NCBI GenBank assembly: GCA_030603695.1
Contig: JAUVXF010000001.1
Location: 236,638-300,637, forward strand
DNA length: 64,000 nucleotides
Direction: 5' to 3'
Source of the DNA: Natronohydrobacter sp.
Lineage (GTDB): Bacteria > Pseudomonadota > Alphaproteobacteria > Rhodobacterales > Rhodobacteraceae
Shown here: in pieces, positions 50,203 to 60,531 of the stretch
Position numbering within the stretch: position 1 is the stretch's first letter
Layout of the letters: the number at the start of each line of letters is the position of its first letter
Position numbers and translations under genes: made by a program
The notes under the pieces: generated by a model
Told to the model about the DNA's origin: nothing
The model's input: only the letters and a program-made list of their open reading frames with translations
Database searches by the model: none

Positions 50203-52299
50203 TTAGGACGGGGTGTTGAGGTCTTTCAACAACCGCCCGTGGCGGCGCACTTCGGCCAGCACATCGCCAAAGGTGACAAGCCCGCGGGATTTGAGCATTG
50301 GCATAAGCTTGAGAAACGCATCTGCCGTGGCCACAGTATCGCCAATTGCGGTATGGCGGGCCTCTTCGGGGATGGTAATGCCCAGACGCGCGGTCAGGGC
50401 ATCTAGCGAATGCTGTTCCAACTGCCCATACACCACCGCAGAGAGAAGCACTGTATCCAGCACCGGGTGATCGAAACTTGCGCCAATCGCGCTTTCATGG
50501 CGGCGCAGGAATTCCATGTCAAAGGGGGCGTTATGGGCCACCAGCACGGCCCCGCGCGCGAAATCGTGGAAGCGCTTGCCAGCCTCTGCCATGGTGGGGG
50601 CGCCTTTGACCATATCCTCGGTAATCCCATGCACCTCGGTAGAGCTTTGGGGGATCGGGCGCTTGGGATCAACCAGCGTATCAAACACCTCGCGCTGGAC
50701 GCGGCGGCCATTGACAAGGCGCACGGCGGCAATTTGCACAATCTCGTCGCTGGACGGGGTCAGGCCCGTGGTTTCGGTATCGAAAACCACATATGTCAGG
50801 TCTTCCAGCCGGCTTTCCAGCACTTCGGCGTTCCGCTCTTTCGAGAGCAACTCGAAATCATAGACGACTTCGCGCTCTATCGGGGCGGGGCGGCGGGTGG
50901 CGCGGCGGGCATTGGGGATGGGCAGGCGCACAGAAGCCCAACCATCGGGCCGCGCCTCTGTCCAGGCCTCTGTCGCATGGGCGTTCAGCACGGCGCGCGG
51001 GGTAAGATCGGGCAGATCGGCGCTGATTGGCTCTGTCAGCCAAATATCAAACGCGCCCACCGCCAGCGCCTCGCCCTGCCATAACATATCGAACACCGCG
51101 CCGGGGCCATCTTCCTCGGCCAATTCCAGACGAAAGCCAGAGGCATGGCCGGTTTTCGCCAGTTTCTCGCCCAGCCAGCGGAAGAATAGCGCCAGTTCAA
51201 ACCCGTCACATGTCAGCATCAGATCGGGGCCATGGGTGTCTATTTGCAGCCCTAGCGCGCTGAATTGCGCGCTTATGCCATCCAGCAGATCGCGGGCGCG
51301 GATCTGGCCAAGGGGCAGCCAATCGCCGCGCCCTTCATCATAGCGCTTGCCCAGATCGGTGATAGCGGCAGAGAGCACGCGCACTTCGGCCATCAGCGCG
51401 GCTGTCAGATCGGGGGCTTGGGCTGTTCCGGCATCTTCGGACAGCACACCAATCACAGTTTGCAGATTGGCGGCAGGGCGGCGCACGCGGTCGAACACCT
51501 CGGCCAGCAGGGCCTCGCGCGCGGCATGGGTGGCCAGATCGGCGGTCACATCGCGCAATGTCAGCACAAAGCCGGGGCGGCGGGTGTTGTCGGTGCGGCG
51601 CAAGACGCGCATACGCCCGGCCAGCAAGCGCCCGGTGCTGGTGGTGGCGCAGATCAGATCGGTGGCGGCCTCTGGGTCATTCAGTTTGCTCAGCCTGTCA
51701 TAGGCATGGGTGACAGGGCCTTCGCGCAGGTAATCCAGCAAGTTGCGATCAAGGCCCGGCGCGCCGCCTGCTTCCAGAATTGTCACAGCCTGCCCATTGT
51801 AAAACACAAGCTGATAATCGGCTGTGCATAGCAGCACAGCCACTGGCACATCGGCCAAAAGCTTTTCCAGCCGCGCCTTTTCGGCAGACAGGCGCGAGGT
51901 TTCGCGCGCCACGGATTCCGCCAGCGCAGAGCGCGTTTGCGCAAGCGAGCGCGTGATGGCCGCTGCGGCAGGTGCCAGATCGCCCAGATAGCGCGCGCGG
52001 TCTTTTTCGGCGCCAATATCCTCATTCACATCGGCCAGCGCGCGGGTGCGGATGGCATTGGCCAGCGCATCTATGGCGCGGGCGACATGGGTATCGAACA
52101 GATACCAGATGCCAGTTACAAGAAACACAATTAGAAAGCCTGCCAGAATTCCGGCTTGCAGCAAGGGGGCCATCAGATCAGGGGCCGCGTTGCGCGACAG
52201 CACAACCCAGCCGCCCACAGCCAATGCCGCCAGCGCGCCTGCGGCCAGCAGCGCGAAGAACAGCAAAACCCGAATGCGCAGGCTTAGACGGTCAAGCAT
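50203..52299 (-). CDS. Membrane PAS/degenerate histidine-kinase module fused to DEDDh 3'-5' exonuclease
   Basis: Two N-terminal TMs, PAS-like region, C-terminal YVVFDTETTGL / VAHNAPFDMEFL / RHTAIGDTVATADAF exonuclease motifs. Confidence 0.85.
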   Translation of the reverse strand: MLDRLSLRIRVLLFFALLAAGALAALAVGGWVVLSRNAAPDLMAPLLQAGILAGFLIVFLVTGIWYLFDTHVARAIDALANAIRTRALADVNEDIGAEKDRARYLGDLAPAAAAITRSLAQTRSALAESVARETSRLSAEKARLEKLLADVPVAVLLCTADYQLVFYNGQAVTILEAGGAPGLDRNLLDYLREGPVTHAYDRLSKLNDPEAATDLICATTSTGRLLAGRMRVLRRTDNTRRPGFVLTLRDVTADLATHAAREALLAEVFDRVRRPAANLQTVIGVLSEDAGTAQAPDLTAALMAEVRVLSAAITDLGKRYDEGRGDWLPLGQIRARDLLDGISAQFSALGLQIDTHGPDLMLTCDGFELALFFRWLGEKLAKTGHASGFRLELAEEDGPGAVFDMLWQGEALAVGAFDIWLTEPISADLPDLTPRAVLNAHATEAWTEARPDGWASVRLPIPNARRATRRPAPIEREVVYDFELLSKERNAEVLESRLEDLTYVVFDTETTGLTPSSDEIVQIAAVRLVNGRRVQREVFDTLVDPKRPIPQSSTEVHGITEDMVKGAPTMAEAGKRFHDFARGAVLVAHNAPFDMEFLRRHESAIGASFDHPVLDTVLLSAVVYGQLEQHSLDALTARLGITIPEEARHTAIGDTVATADAFLKLMPMLKSRGLVTFGDVLAEVRRHGRLLKDLNTPS

Positions 52300-52714
52300 T
52301 CGCACTGCCTGTCGCTGGCAATGCTGCGCGCGGAAGCGACAGGATTTCGCGCACCTGTTCGCGCAGTTCTTTCAGCTCGAACGGCTTGGAGATGAACCCA
52401 TCCGCCCCCATTGCCAGCCCTTTGCGCCGCTCCATCGCAGAGCCGCGCGCGGTCATCATCAAAATCCGCACATCGGCGCATTCAGGATCGGCGCGCACGC
52501 TTTGGCAGATTTCATAGCCCGATACTTCGGGCAGCATGACATCCAGCAACACCAGATCGGGCTTGCGGGTGCGGATCATCTCTACCGCGCCTGCACCGGT
52601 GGCAAGGCGGCTTTGGTTATAGCCTTCACGCGTCAGCAGGTAGTTAAGGGCAATGGCGATATTGTCCTCATCCTCGACGACGAGAATCTCAACCCTCTTG
52701 GCGTTCTCCTCCAT
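52292..52714 (-). CDS. Single-domain response regulator (REC)
   Basis: ILVVEDEDNIAIALNYLLTREGY...PDLVLLDVMLPEVSGYE...DGFISKPFELKEL; strong RBS AAGGAGG. Confidence 0.92.
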   Translation of the reverse strand: MEENAKRVEILVVEDEDNIAIALNYLLTREGYNQSRLATGAGAVEMIRTRKPDLVLLDVMLPEVSGYEICQSVRADPECADVRILMMTARGSAMERRKGLAMGADGFISKPFELKELREQVREILSLPRAALPATGSANA

Positions 52715-53237
52715 GTGCTCCTCCTTCACATGCAATTCTTAAAAACGGATCATTGGGGTCAAGCTGGTACCATTCCGCAGTCTGCGGAATGCCATCCTCA
52801 TCCAGCCTTGTGCCCTCTGTCAGATCCGCGCGCCGGGCGGTGGCGCAATCGAACATGGATTGAAAGCCCATCGTAATCGCCCAGCGTTCCTGCAAGATAA
52901 CCCCGGTCAGAATGAGATCGGGGTTGCGGCTATTGTGTTGGCGAATGCGGTTATCCACCGCGATAATCCGGTTTGTCAGGGGCACAGCGAATGTCCATGG
53001 CCGCATCCACGACACATGCGCATTCTTGCTGACAACGATTACATTCTCGGGCAAGCCGCCCTCAAAGCGCTCTGCCCAAGAATATTCCAGATAGACAACC
53101 ATAGATACCATGCCTGCGGCAACACCCACAGGCGTCAGCCATTCGGGCAGCATGCGCCTGCTGAGGCGCCGCAGGATCAGGGCCGTGCCGCCACCGCCAA
53201 ATCCCGCCACGATAACTGCCAGAAATTCCATCAACAT
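52689..53237 (-). CDS. Conserved hypothetical membrane-anchored protein of the acetate locus
   Basis: 182 aa; N-terminal TM segments; overlaps the REC gene start. Confidence 0.65.
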   Translation of the reverse strand: MLMEFLAVIVAGFGGGGTALILRRLSRRMLPEWLTPVGVAAGMVSMVVYLEYSWAERFEGGLPENVIVVSKNAHVSWMRPWTFAVPLTNRIIAVDNRIRQHNSRNPDLILTGVILQERWAITMGFQSMFDCATARRADLTEGTRLDEDGIPQTAEWYQLDPNDPFLRIACEGGAHGGERQEG

Positions 53238-53253
53238 CGAGACTCATATCCCT

Positions 53254-55080
53254 TTATGAAAGTGTGCCAGTCAGTTGCCCGACAGCGGATTGCATGGTGC
53301 GCACAACCACAAAGGCATCGCGCAGGTGGCTGCGTTCGAAATCTGACAAATCCGAGGGGGCAAGATAATTGTCGGGCTTGCGCCCCATCCGCACCAGATT
53401 GGCCTGATTTTCCAGCCGCAAATTGGCGATCAGGTCATAAGCCTCTATCAGATCGCGCGCGCCCGATACCGAAATCACGCCCTGCTCTTCCGCTGCCAGC
53501 AACCGCGCGCGGGTATTGGCCGCCGTGATCCGCCCCCGCAGTGCATAGACGCGCGCCAGATCGGTAACAGGCACAACGCCCGACAGCTTCATATCCACAT
53601 GGTTCTTATGCTCGCCCGACCGGATGGTGGCAAAGCTGCGCAGCAGGCCCAAAGGCGGCGTATGCTTGACAGAGTTGGAGATCATATGCGCCACGAAGAT
53701 CGAGTTTTTCGCGGCTGCGGCCAGAGTTTCTTCTTGCAGGCTGCGAAACAGTGCAACTTGGCCGCCGATGGGGCGCAGATCGAACATGACAGAGGCCAGC
53801 ATCTGCGCTTCGGGCGAGGGCGAGGTGATCCAGCCCTGAAAATACCGCCGCCACACTTTTGCAGGCTGGCACCAGCGCGGATTGGTGGCCATCATATCGC
53901 CGGGGCAGTAGAAATACCCTGCCGCATCCAACCCGTCAGACACAAACCGCGCCAGATCGGTATAATAAGGCATGTCATCGGGGGTGACGGCATCATCTAT
54001 GATGATGCAGTTATCCTGATCGGATACGCCGGTTTGTTCCTGGCGCCCTTGCGAACCGCAAGCGGCCCACAGATAGGGCACAGGCGGGGGGCCAAGCTTT
54101 TCTTCGGCCAGTTTCAACAACCGCCGGGTGACAGTATCGGCAATATCCGTAATCAGGCGCGTGACAACTTCATGTGCGTTATGCGCGCCCACCAGTTGCA
54201 CCAGCAGTTGCGGAATGCGCTCTGTAACATGGGCCAGCGCCTCGTACGTATCGGCCACGGCGGCATCGCGCACCAGTTGGGCCGAACTGATGGCCTGAAA
54301 GCGCGTCAGATCGGTTTGGGTGATCATGCCCAACAGCTTGCCATCGCGCACCACGGGCAAATGCCCGATGCGGTTTTCCAGCATCATGTGCAAAATGTCC
54401 GACCCCAGCGATTGCGGGCTAAGTGACAGGGGATCGGGCGTCATGATCTCTGCCACGGGGGTATCGGGGGCGCGGCCTTCGGCCAGCACCCGCCCCGACA
54501 GATCGCGCGTTGTGACAATGCCCACCAGCCGCTCGCCCTCTACCACTGGCACGCAGGAAAACCGATGCTCGCGCATCAGTTTTGCGGCCTCTTGTGCCGT
54601 GGTCTGGGGGGTAACGCTTTGGGGCTTGCGCGCCATCAGATCGGCCACTTTCAGCGTGGCCAGATCGTTTTGCCGCGCGGCCCTGCCGCTTTGGCCCCGG
54701 CTGAAAAACCGCTCGAATGCCGGGAAATTGGCTATCAGATGGCGCAATTCTTCACCCGGCAAGCACAGGATCACGGAATCGGATGTGGTTGTGGCTGTTG
54801 TCACCGCCAGCCCATCGCGCAACAAACCACGCTCGCCAAAGGAATTTCGCGGGCTAAGCATGGAGACCAGCGCGCCATGCGCGTCTGTCACCTCTATCGT
54901 GCCGGATTTGACCAGATAGACCCCGGTAATCGGATCGCCCACGGTATAAATTGCCGTGCCTGCGGGCACTTCGCTGCGGCTAAAGGAACGGGCGACACGC
55001 ACCAGCTCGTCAGGCGGCAGGGAATCATAGGGATGCACGTTTTGCAGGAATTCCAGAACTTTGGGCGAAATGTCAGTCAT
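53254..55080 (-). CDS. Cyclic-nucleotide-binding / CBS / DUF294 putative nucleotidyltransferase
   Basis: cNMP-like GTAIYTVGDPITGVYLVKSGTIEVTD; two CBS repeats; ACGSQGRQEQTGVSDQDNCII (NTase-like). Confidence 0.9.
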   Translation of the reverse strand: MTDISPKVLEFLQNVHPYDSLPPDELVRVARSFSRSEVPAGTAIYTVGDPITGVYLVKSGTIEVTDAHGALVSMLSPRNSFGERGLLRDGLAVTTATTTSDSVILCLPGEELRHLIANFPAFERFFSRGQSGRAARQNDLATLKVADLMARKPQSVTPQTTAQEAAKLMREHRFSCVPVVEGERLVGIVTTRDLSGRVLAEGRAPDTPVAEIMTPDPLSLSPQSLGSDILHMMLENRIGHLPVVRDGKLLGMITQTDLTRFQAISSAQLVRDAAVADTYEALAHVTERIPQLLVQLVGAHNAHEVVTRLITDIADTVTRRLLKLAEEKLGPPPVPYLWAACGSQGRQEQTGVSDQDNCIIIDDAVTPDDMPYYTDLARFVSDGLDAAGYFYCPGDMMATNPRWCQPAKVWRRYFQGWITSPSPEAQMLASVMFDLRPIGGQVALFRSLQEETLAAAAKNSIFVAHMISNSVKHTPPLGLLRSFATIRSGEHKNHVDMKLSGVVPVTDLARVYALRGRITAANTRARLLAAEEQGVISVSGARDLIEAYDLIANLRLENQANLVRMGRKPDNYLAPSDLSDFERSHLRDAFVVVRTMQSAVGQLTGTLS

Positions 55081-55165
55081 GATTTTCTATCCTGATCTCA
55101 CCGTCCCGGATTGGGCGGCCTGCCCCCATTTAGAATGGGGACAGGCCAAGTGTCTTTGCGCCAGA

Positions 55166-56932
55166 TCAGTGATCCACGGCCGCGCCTGCGCCTTTCGGCA
55201 CGCGGATGGATTCCACCAGTTCCTGAATCTCGGCCGGGGCTTCTTTGGTCATCGACAGCGTGATGTAAGCTGCAATGAAGTTCAGAACCGCACCCACAGA
55301 CCCGAAGGACAGCGGCGAGATACCAAACAGCCAGTTATCCGGCGTGTTGGGCAGCATGTTGGTGCCGGGGACGAAGAACCAGCCCAGATAGGTGAAGATG
55401 TAAAGGACGGTCGAAAGCAGACCAACCAGCATCCCCACAATCGCACCGGTAGAGTTCATCTTCTTGGAGAAGATGCCCATCATGATGGCCGGGAACAGCG
55501 AGGCTGCCGCCAGTCCAAAGGCCAGTGCCACCACCTGCGCGGCAAAGCCCGGAGGGTTGAGGCCCAGCCATGTTGCCAGCGCAATGGCAAAGGCCATGGA
55601 AATACGCGCCGCCAACAATTCCGATTTCTCGGAAATATTTGGCGCGATCATCTTCTTGAGCAAGTCATGCGAAACCGCCGAAGAGATGGCCAGCAGCAGA
55701 CCCGCCGCTGTGGAGAGCGCCGCAGCCAGACCACCTGCCGCGATCAGGCCGATAACCCAACCCGGAAGCTGTGCGATTTCGGGGTTGGCAAGAACGAGAA
55801 TGTCGTTGTTGAACAACACCATCTCATTGCCTGCCCAGCCTTCTTCGGCAGCGCGTGCGGGGGGACGTGCTTCGTTGTAATACTGGATCAGGCCATCGCC
55901 GTTCTTGTCTTCAAAGCGCAGCAGACCTGTGCGTTCCCAGTTCAGCATCCAGTCGGGCTTGGCATCGAATGCCAGAGGCTCGCCTTCAATGCCCTGTGGC
56001 CAGAGTGTGGTAATGATATTCAGACGCGCCATTGCACCAACAGCCGGGGCAACAGTGTAAAGCAGCGCGATGAACACCAGCGCCCAACCAGCCGAGGTGC
56101 GGGCATCTGCCACGCGCGGCACAGTGAAGAAGCGGATGATGACGTGGGGCAGACCGGCAGTACCCACCATCAGCGACATGGTGAACAGAACCATGTTGAA
56201 GGTTGAACCGTGGTTGCCTGTATAGTCATTGAAGCCCAGATCCATCAGCACCTGGTTCAGCGTGGTCAGCAGCGGCTGGCCAGTTTCAGTATGTGTGCTC
56301 CACAGGCCAAGCGGCGGCAGCGGGTTGCCTGTCAGCTGCAACGAGATGAAGACCGCCGGAATGGTGTAGGCGATGATCAGCACGACATATTGCGCCAGCT
56401 GCGTATAGGTAATGCCCTTCATGCCGCCAAGAACGGCATAGCAGAACACCACGCCCGATGCGATGAACAGGCCTGTTGTGCTATCCACTTCCAGAAAGCG
56501 CGAGAAGGCCACGGCAGCGCCTGTCATCTGCCCGATCACATAGGTGATCGAAATGATGAGCAGCGAAATCACGGCCACCAGACGCGCGGTCTGGCTATAG
56601 AAACGGTCGCCAATGAAATCTGGCACGGTGAAACGGCCAAATTTACGCAGATAAGGCGCCAGAAGCATGGCCAGCAGCACATAGCCGCCTGTCCAGCCCA
56701 TGAGGAAGGTAGAGTTGCCATAACCCACAGCCGCAATAAGGCCGGCCATAGAGATGAACGAGGCGGCCGACATCCAGTCAGCCGCAGTGGCCGCACCGTT
56801 GACAACCGGGTTAACGCCACGCGACGCCGCGTAGAAATCCGAGGTTGAGCCGGCGCGCGCCCAGATCGCAATCCCGATATAGAGCGCGAAAGAGCCACCG
56901 ACGAAGATGAGGTTCAAAATATACTGATCCAT
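55166..56932 (-). CDS. Sodium:solute symporter, VC_2705/ActP-like family
   Basis: MDQYILNLIFVGGSFALYIGIAIWARAGSTSDFYAASRGVNPVVNGAATAADWMSAASFISMAG. Confidence 0.93.
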   Translation of the reverse strand: MDQYILNLIFVGGSFALYIGIAIWARAGSTSDFYAASRGVNPVVNGAATAADWMSAASFISMAGLIAAVGYGNSTFLMGWTGGYVLLAMLLAPYLRKFGRFTVPDFIGDRFYSQTARLVAVISLLIISITYVIGQMTGAAVAFSRFLEVDSTTGLFIASGVVFCYAVLGGMKGITYTQLAQYVVLIIAYTIPAVFISLQLTGNPLPPLGLWSTHTETGQPLLTTLNQVLMDLGFNDYTGNHGSTFNMVLFTMSLMVGTAGLPHVIIRFFTVPRVADARTSAGWALVFIALLYTVAPAVGAMARLNIITTLWPQGIEGEPLAFDAKPDWMLNWERTGLLRFEDKNGDGLIQYYNEARPPARAAEEGWAGNEMVLFNNDILVLANPEIAQLPGWVIGLIAAGGLAAALSTAAGLLLAISSAVSHDLLKKMIAPNISEKSELLAARISMAFAIALATWLGLNPPGFAAQVVALAFGLAAASLFPAIMMGIFSKKMNSTGAIVGMLVGLLSTVLYIFTYLGWFFVPGTNMLPNTPDNWLFGISPLSFGSVGAVLNFIAAYITLSMTKEAPAEIQELVESIRVPKGAGAAVDH

Positions 56933-56945
56933 TAGTATGTCCCCC

Positions 56946-57200
56946 TCACTCTTCCACGCCAAACTCTTGGTCGAGTTTGTTCATGTATGAGCGATAGTAA
57001 AAGATCAGCACGATGAAGGTCAGGATCGAGCCTTGCTGCGCGAACCAGAACCCAAGATCAGTGCCCCCAATCGGAATACCCGCCAGAAGCGGGCGTAGAA
57101 CGATGCCGAACCCGAAGGACACCAGCGCCCAGATCACCATGCAAATGGTGATCACGCGCACATTGGCCTTCCAGTAGGCGTCTGTCGACTTGTCTGACAT
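56946..57200 (-). CDS. DUF4212 small subunit partner of the symporter
   Basis: MSDKSTDAYWKANVRVITICMVIWALVSFGFGIVLRPLLAGIPIGGTDLGFWFAQQGSI. Confidence 0.9.
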   Translation of the reverse strand: MSDKSTDAYWKANVRVITICMVIWALVSFGFGIVLRPLLAGIPIGGTDLGFWFAQQGSILTFIVLIFYYRSYMNKLDQEFGVEE

Positions 57201-57353
57201 GTGACGTCTCCCAGTTTCCTCCTGTGCCACCCCGGTGCGGGGCAGCTTCCTCTCCTTGCACTCTCGCAATGGCTGCGAGAGTGTTTGCAGGCGCGCCGCT
57301 CCTCGATACGCCTGAAACTTGACGCTTTGCAGCGCCACCGGTTGCCCGGATTT

Positions 57354-58022
57354 TTACGATGTCACCTCCATGACAATCGCTGCCAGATCGCCTGCGATGC
57401 GGTCGATCTCGCCCATGGCATCCACGCGCTTCAGCGCGCCTTTGCCATCGTAATAGGTGATCAATGGGGCGGTCTGGTCGTGATAGGCGCTTAGCCGCGC
57501 ACCAACCGTTTCCGCATTGTCATCTGCGCGGCGCTTGAAATCTGTGCTGCCGCATTTGTCACACACACCCGCAACGGCAGGCTGTTTGAAACTGTCGTGA
57601 TAGCCTTCGCCGCATTTGGCGCAGGTGTAGCGGCCAGACACGCGCTCTACCATTGCCGCGTCATCCACTTCCAGAGAGATGGCTGCGCCAATGCTCATGC
57701 CCTGAGCCGCCAGCAGATCATCCAGCGCCGCAGCCTGACCGGCTGTGCGCGGGAAACCGTCCAGAATGACGCCCTTTTTTGTATCGGGTTCGGCCATGCG
57801 GTCTTTCAGGATGGCCAGCACGATATCGTCACTGACCAGCCCGCCCGCTTCCATCACGGCCTTGGCCTGCAACCCGGCCTCTGTGCCCGCCGCGACAGCG
57901 GCGCGCAACAGATCGCCGGTGGATAGCTGCACCAGACCGAATTTTTCTTCCAGCATGCGGGCCTGTGTGCCCTTGCCTGCCCCCGGAGGGCCAAGCAGGA
58001 TTAGAACGGCTGCTTTTGTCAT
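57354..58022 (-). CDS. adk: Adenylate kinase (zinc-lid type)
   Basis: LLGPPGAGKGTQARMLEEKFGLVQLSTGDLLRAA; lid Cys4 YTCAKCGEGYHD...CDKCGS. Confidence 0.93.
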   Translation of the reverse strand: MTKAAVLILLGPPGAGKGTQARMLEEKFGLVQLSTGDLLRAAVAAGTEAGLQAKAVMEAGGLVSDDIVLAILKDRMAEPDTKKGVILDGFPRTAGQAAALDDLLAAQGMSIGAAISLEVDDAAMVERVSGRYTCAKCGEGYHDSFKQPAVAGVCDKCGSTDFKRRADDNAETVGARLSAYHDQTAPLITYYDGKGALKRVDAMGEIDRIAGDLAAIVMEVTS

Positions 58023-58039
58023 TGTCTCACTCATTTCTG

Positions 58040-59986
58040 TCAGGCCCGGTTCATGCGGTTTTCGATCAGATCATCGACAACCGAGGGGTCGGCCAATGTG
58101 GATGTATCCCCAAGGCTGCCATAGTCATTCTCGGCAATCTTGCGCAAGATGCGACGCATGATCTTGCCTGACCGTGTTTTCGGCAGGCCCGGTGCCCATT
58201 GGATAAGATCGGGGCTGGCAATCGGGCCAATTTCCGAGCGCACCCATTTCACCAGATCCTTGCGCAGATCATCGCTTGGCGCGACCCCGTTCATCAGGGT
58301 GACATAGGCATAAATGCCCTGGCCCTTGATATCATGCGGGTAGCCCACCACGGCGGCCTCTGCCACGGCCTCATGCGCGACAAGGGCGGATTCCACCTCT
58401 GCCGTGCCCATGCGGTGGCCAGAGACGTTGATCACATCATCCACGCGGCCCGTGATCCAGTAATAGCCATCCTCATCACGGCGGCAGCCATCGCCCGTGA
58501 AGTAATAGCCCTTATACTGGCTGAAATACGCTTCCTCAAAGCGGGCATGATCGCCCCAGAGGGTGCGCATCTGCCCCGGCCAGCTGTCTTTGATGCACAA
58601 CACGCCTTCGGCTTTGGTGGCGGTCTGCACTTCGGCAGTGGCAGGATCCAGCACTTCGGGGCGCACGCCAAAGAAGGGCTTGGTGGCCGAACCGGGCTTG
58701 TTGGGGATCGCGCCGGGCAGAGAGGTGATCATATGCCCGCCGGTTTCTGTCTGCCAGAATGTATCTACAATCGGGCAGCGGCCTTTGCCAACATGGGTGT
58801 TATACCAGTTCCACGCTTCAGGGTTGATCGGTTCGCCCACGGAACCCAGCAATTTCAGGCTGGAAAGATCATGCTTTTCCACCCATTCCGTGCCCTGACC
58901 CATGAGCGCGCGAATGGCGGTCGGGGCGGTGTAGAACTGGTTGACCTTGTGCTTGGCGCAGACTTCCCAGAAGCGGCCCGCATCAGGGTAGGTGGGCACG
59001 CCTTCAAACATCACAGTTGTCGCGCCATTGGCCAGCGGGCCATAAATGATGTAGCTGTGCCCTGTCACCCAACCCACATCGGCGGTGCACCAGAACACAT
59101 CGCCATCATGGTAATCGAACGTGTATTGCTGCGTCATGGACGCATAAACCAGATAGCCGCCCGATGTATGCACTACGCCCTTGGGCTTGCCGGTGGAACC
59201 AGAGGTGTACAGAATGAATAGCGGGTCTTCCGCGCCCACTTCGGTATAGGCGCAATAGGGCTTGGCGGCGGCCATTTCGGCCTTCACATCCACATCGCGG
59301 CCATCAACCCATGTGGTCTGATCGCCCGTATGTTTGACAACAAGGCATTTCACGCTGTCGCTGCAATGCTGCAACGCCTTGTCGGTGCTGGCTTTCAGCG
59401 CCGTGCGGCGGCCACCGCGCGGGGCGCTGTCGGCGGTGATAACGGCTTTCGCGCCGCTGCCATTGATCCTGTCTGCCAGCGCATCGGCCGAAAAGCCCGC
59501 GAAAACGATGGAATGAATCGCCCCGATCCGCGCGCAGGCCAGCATGGCATAGGCGGCCTCTGGGATCATGGGCAGATAGATGATAACGCGGTCGCCCTTT
59601 TCTATGCCCTGTGCCTTCAGCACATTGGCCATGCGGCAGGTCTGTTCCAGCAATTGCTTGTAGGTGATGTGCTGGGCGGGGGTTGTGGGTTCATCGGGTT
59701 CCCAGATGATCGCGGTCTGATCACCGCGTGAGACGATGTGACGGTCTATGCAATTGGCCGAAACATTCAGCGTGCCATCTTCAAACCATTTGATGCTGAC
59801 TTCACCCGGTTGAAATGTAGTGTTCTTCACCTTTGTGAACGGCTTGATCCAGTCAATGCGCTGGCCGTGCTCTGCCCAGAATGCTGCCGGGTTTTCCAGC
59901 GAAGCGGCATACATTGCCTCATACTTGGCGGCATCGACATGCGCATTCGCAATAAAGGCGGCTGAAGCCGGATAGATCTCGGACAT
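58040..59986 (-). CDS. acsA: Acetate--CoA ligase
   Basis: [77 protein letters not shown]. Confidence 0.96.
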   Translation of the reverse strand: MSEIYPASAAFIANAHVDAAKYEAMYAASLENPAAFWAEHGQRIDWIKPFTKVKNTTFQPGEVSIKWFEDGTLNVSANCIDRHIVSRGDQTAIIWEPDEPTTPAQHITYKQLLEQTCRMANVLKAQGIEKGDRVIIYLPMIPEAAYAMLACARIGAIHSIVFAGFSADALADRINGSGAKAVITADSAPRGGRRTALKASTDKALQHCSDSVKCLVVKHTGDQTTWVDGRDVDVKAEMAAAKPYCAYTEVGAEDPLFILYTSGSTGKPKGVVHTSGGYLVYASMTQQYTFDYHDGDVFWCTADVGWVTGHSYIIYGPLANGATTVMFEGVPTYPDAGRFWEVCAKHKVNQFYTAPTAIRALMGQGTEWVEKHDLSSLKLLGSVGEPINPEAWNWYNTHVGKGRCPIVDTFWQTETGGHMITSLPGAIPNKPGSATKPFFGVRPEVLDPATAEVQTATKAEGVLCIKDSWPGQMRTLWGDHARFEEAYFSQYKGYYFTGDGCRRDEDGYYWITGRVDDVINVSGHRMGTAEVESALVAHEAVAEAAVVGYPHDIKGQGIYAYVTLMNGVAPSDDLRKDLVKWVRSEIGPIASPDLIQWAPGLPKTRSGKIMRRILRKIAENDYGSLGDTSTLADPSVVDDLIENRMNRA

Positions 59987-60531
59987 GAATGCTCCTCCAG
60001 TAGCGGAAGTGGATATGCGCAGTGCATCCCCCTTCCTCTTGATTTTGGGCGCCATACAGATCTGGCGCCCCACTTCCCCGCAACCCTTATAGCGCAATCG
60101 TCAAGAAAAGTGTAACATTTTTTAATTCAAGGATTTTCTTGTAAATATCTTGACTATTTGGTGGTAAAGGCTGCAAAGTTCTTTGCGCTGCGGTGCAGAG
60201 GCCCTGATATTTAAGCAAGTTTTCGTGAACTGTTTTTGACCGGGGCGCTGTTGCCTGCCCGCGCGGCAGATTGCCCCGCAAAAGCTGAGAGCGCAAACAG
60301 TCGCGAAATATTCGAAAAGGCAATGGCCTGTTGCGCGACACAAACTGATTCGCGCCGCAATGGCTGCGGGGCGGGGTTCGCCCATGGCGCGCATATTTCC
60401 AGCCAGGTTCACGGCACCCATCCTGGCCAGATCGGGCGGGCATCGCGCGGCCTGCAAACGCAACTGGCCGCGCGAAACCGCGCGGCCAGAACCCAAGGCG
60501 CAGGGCGTTCCCGCGCCCGATTTTTCAGGGC

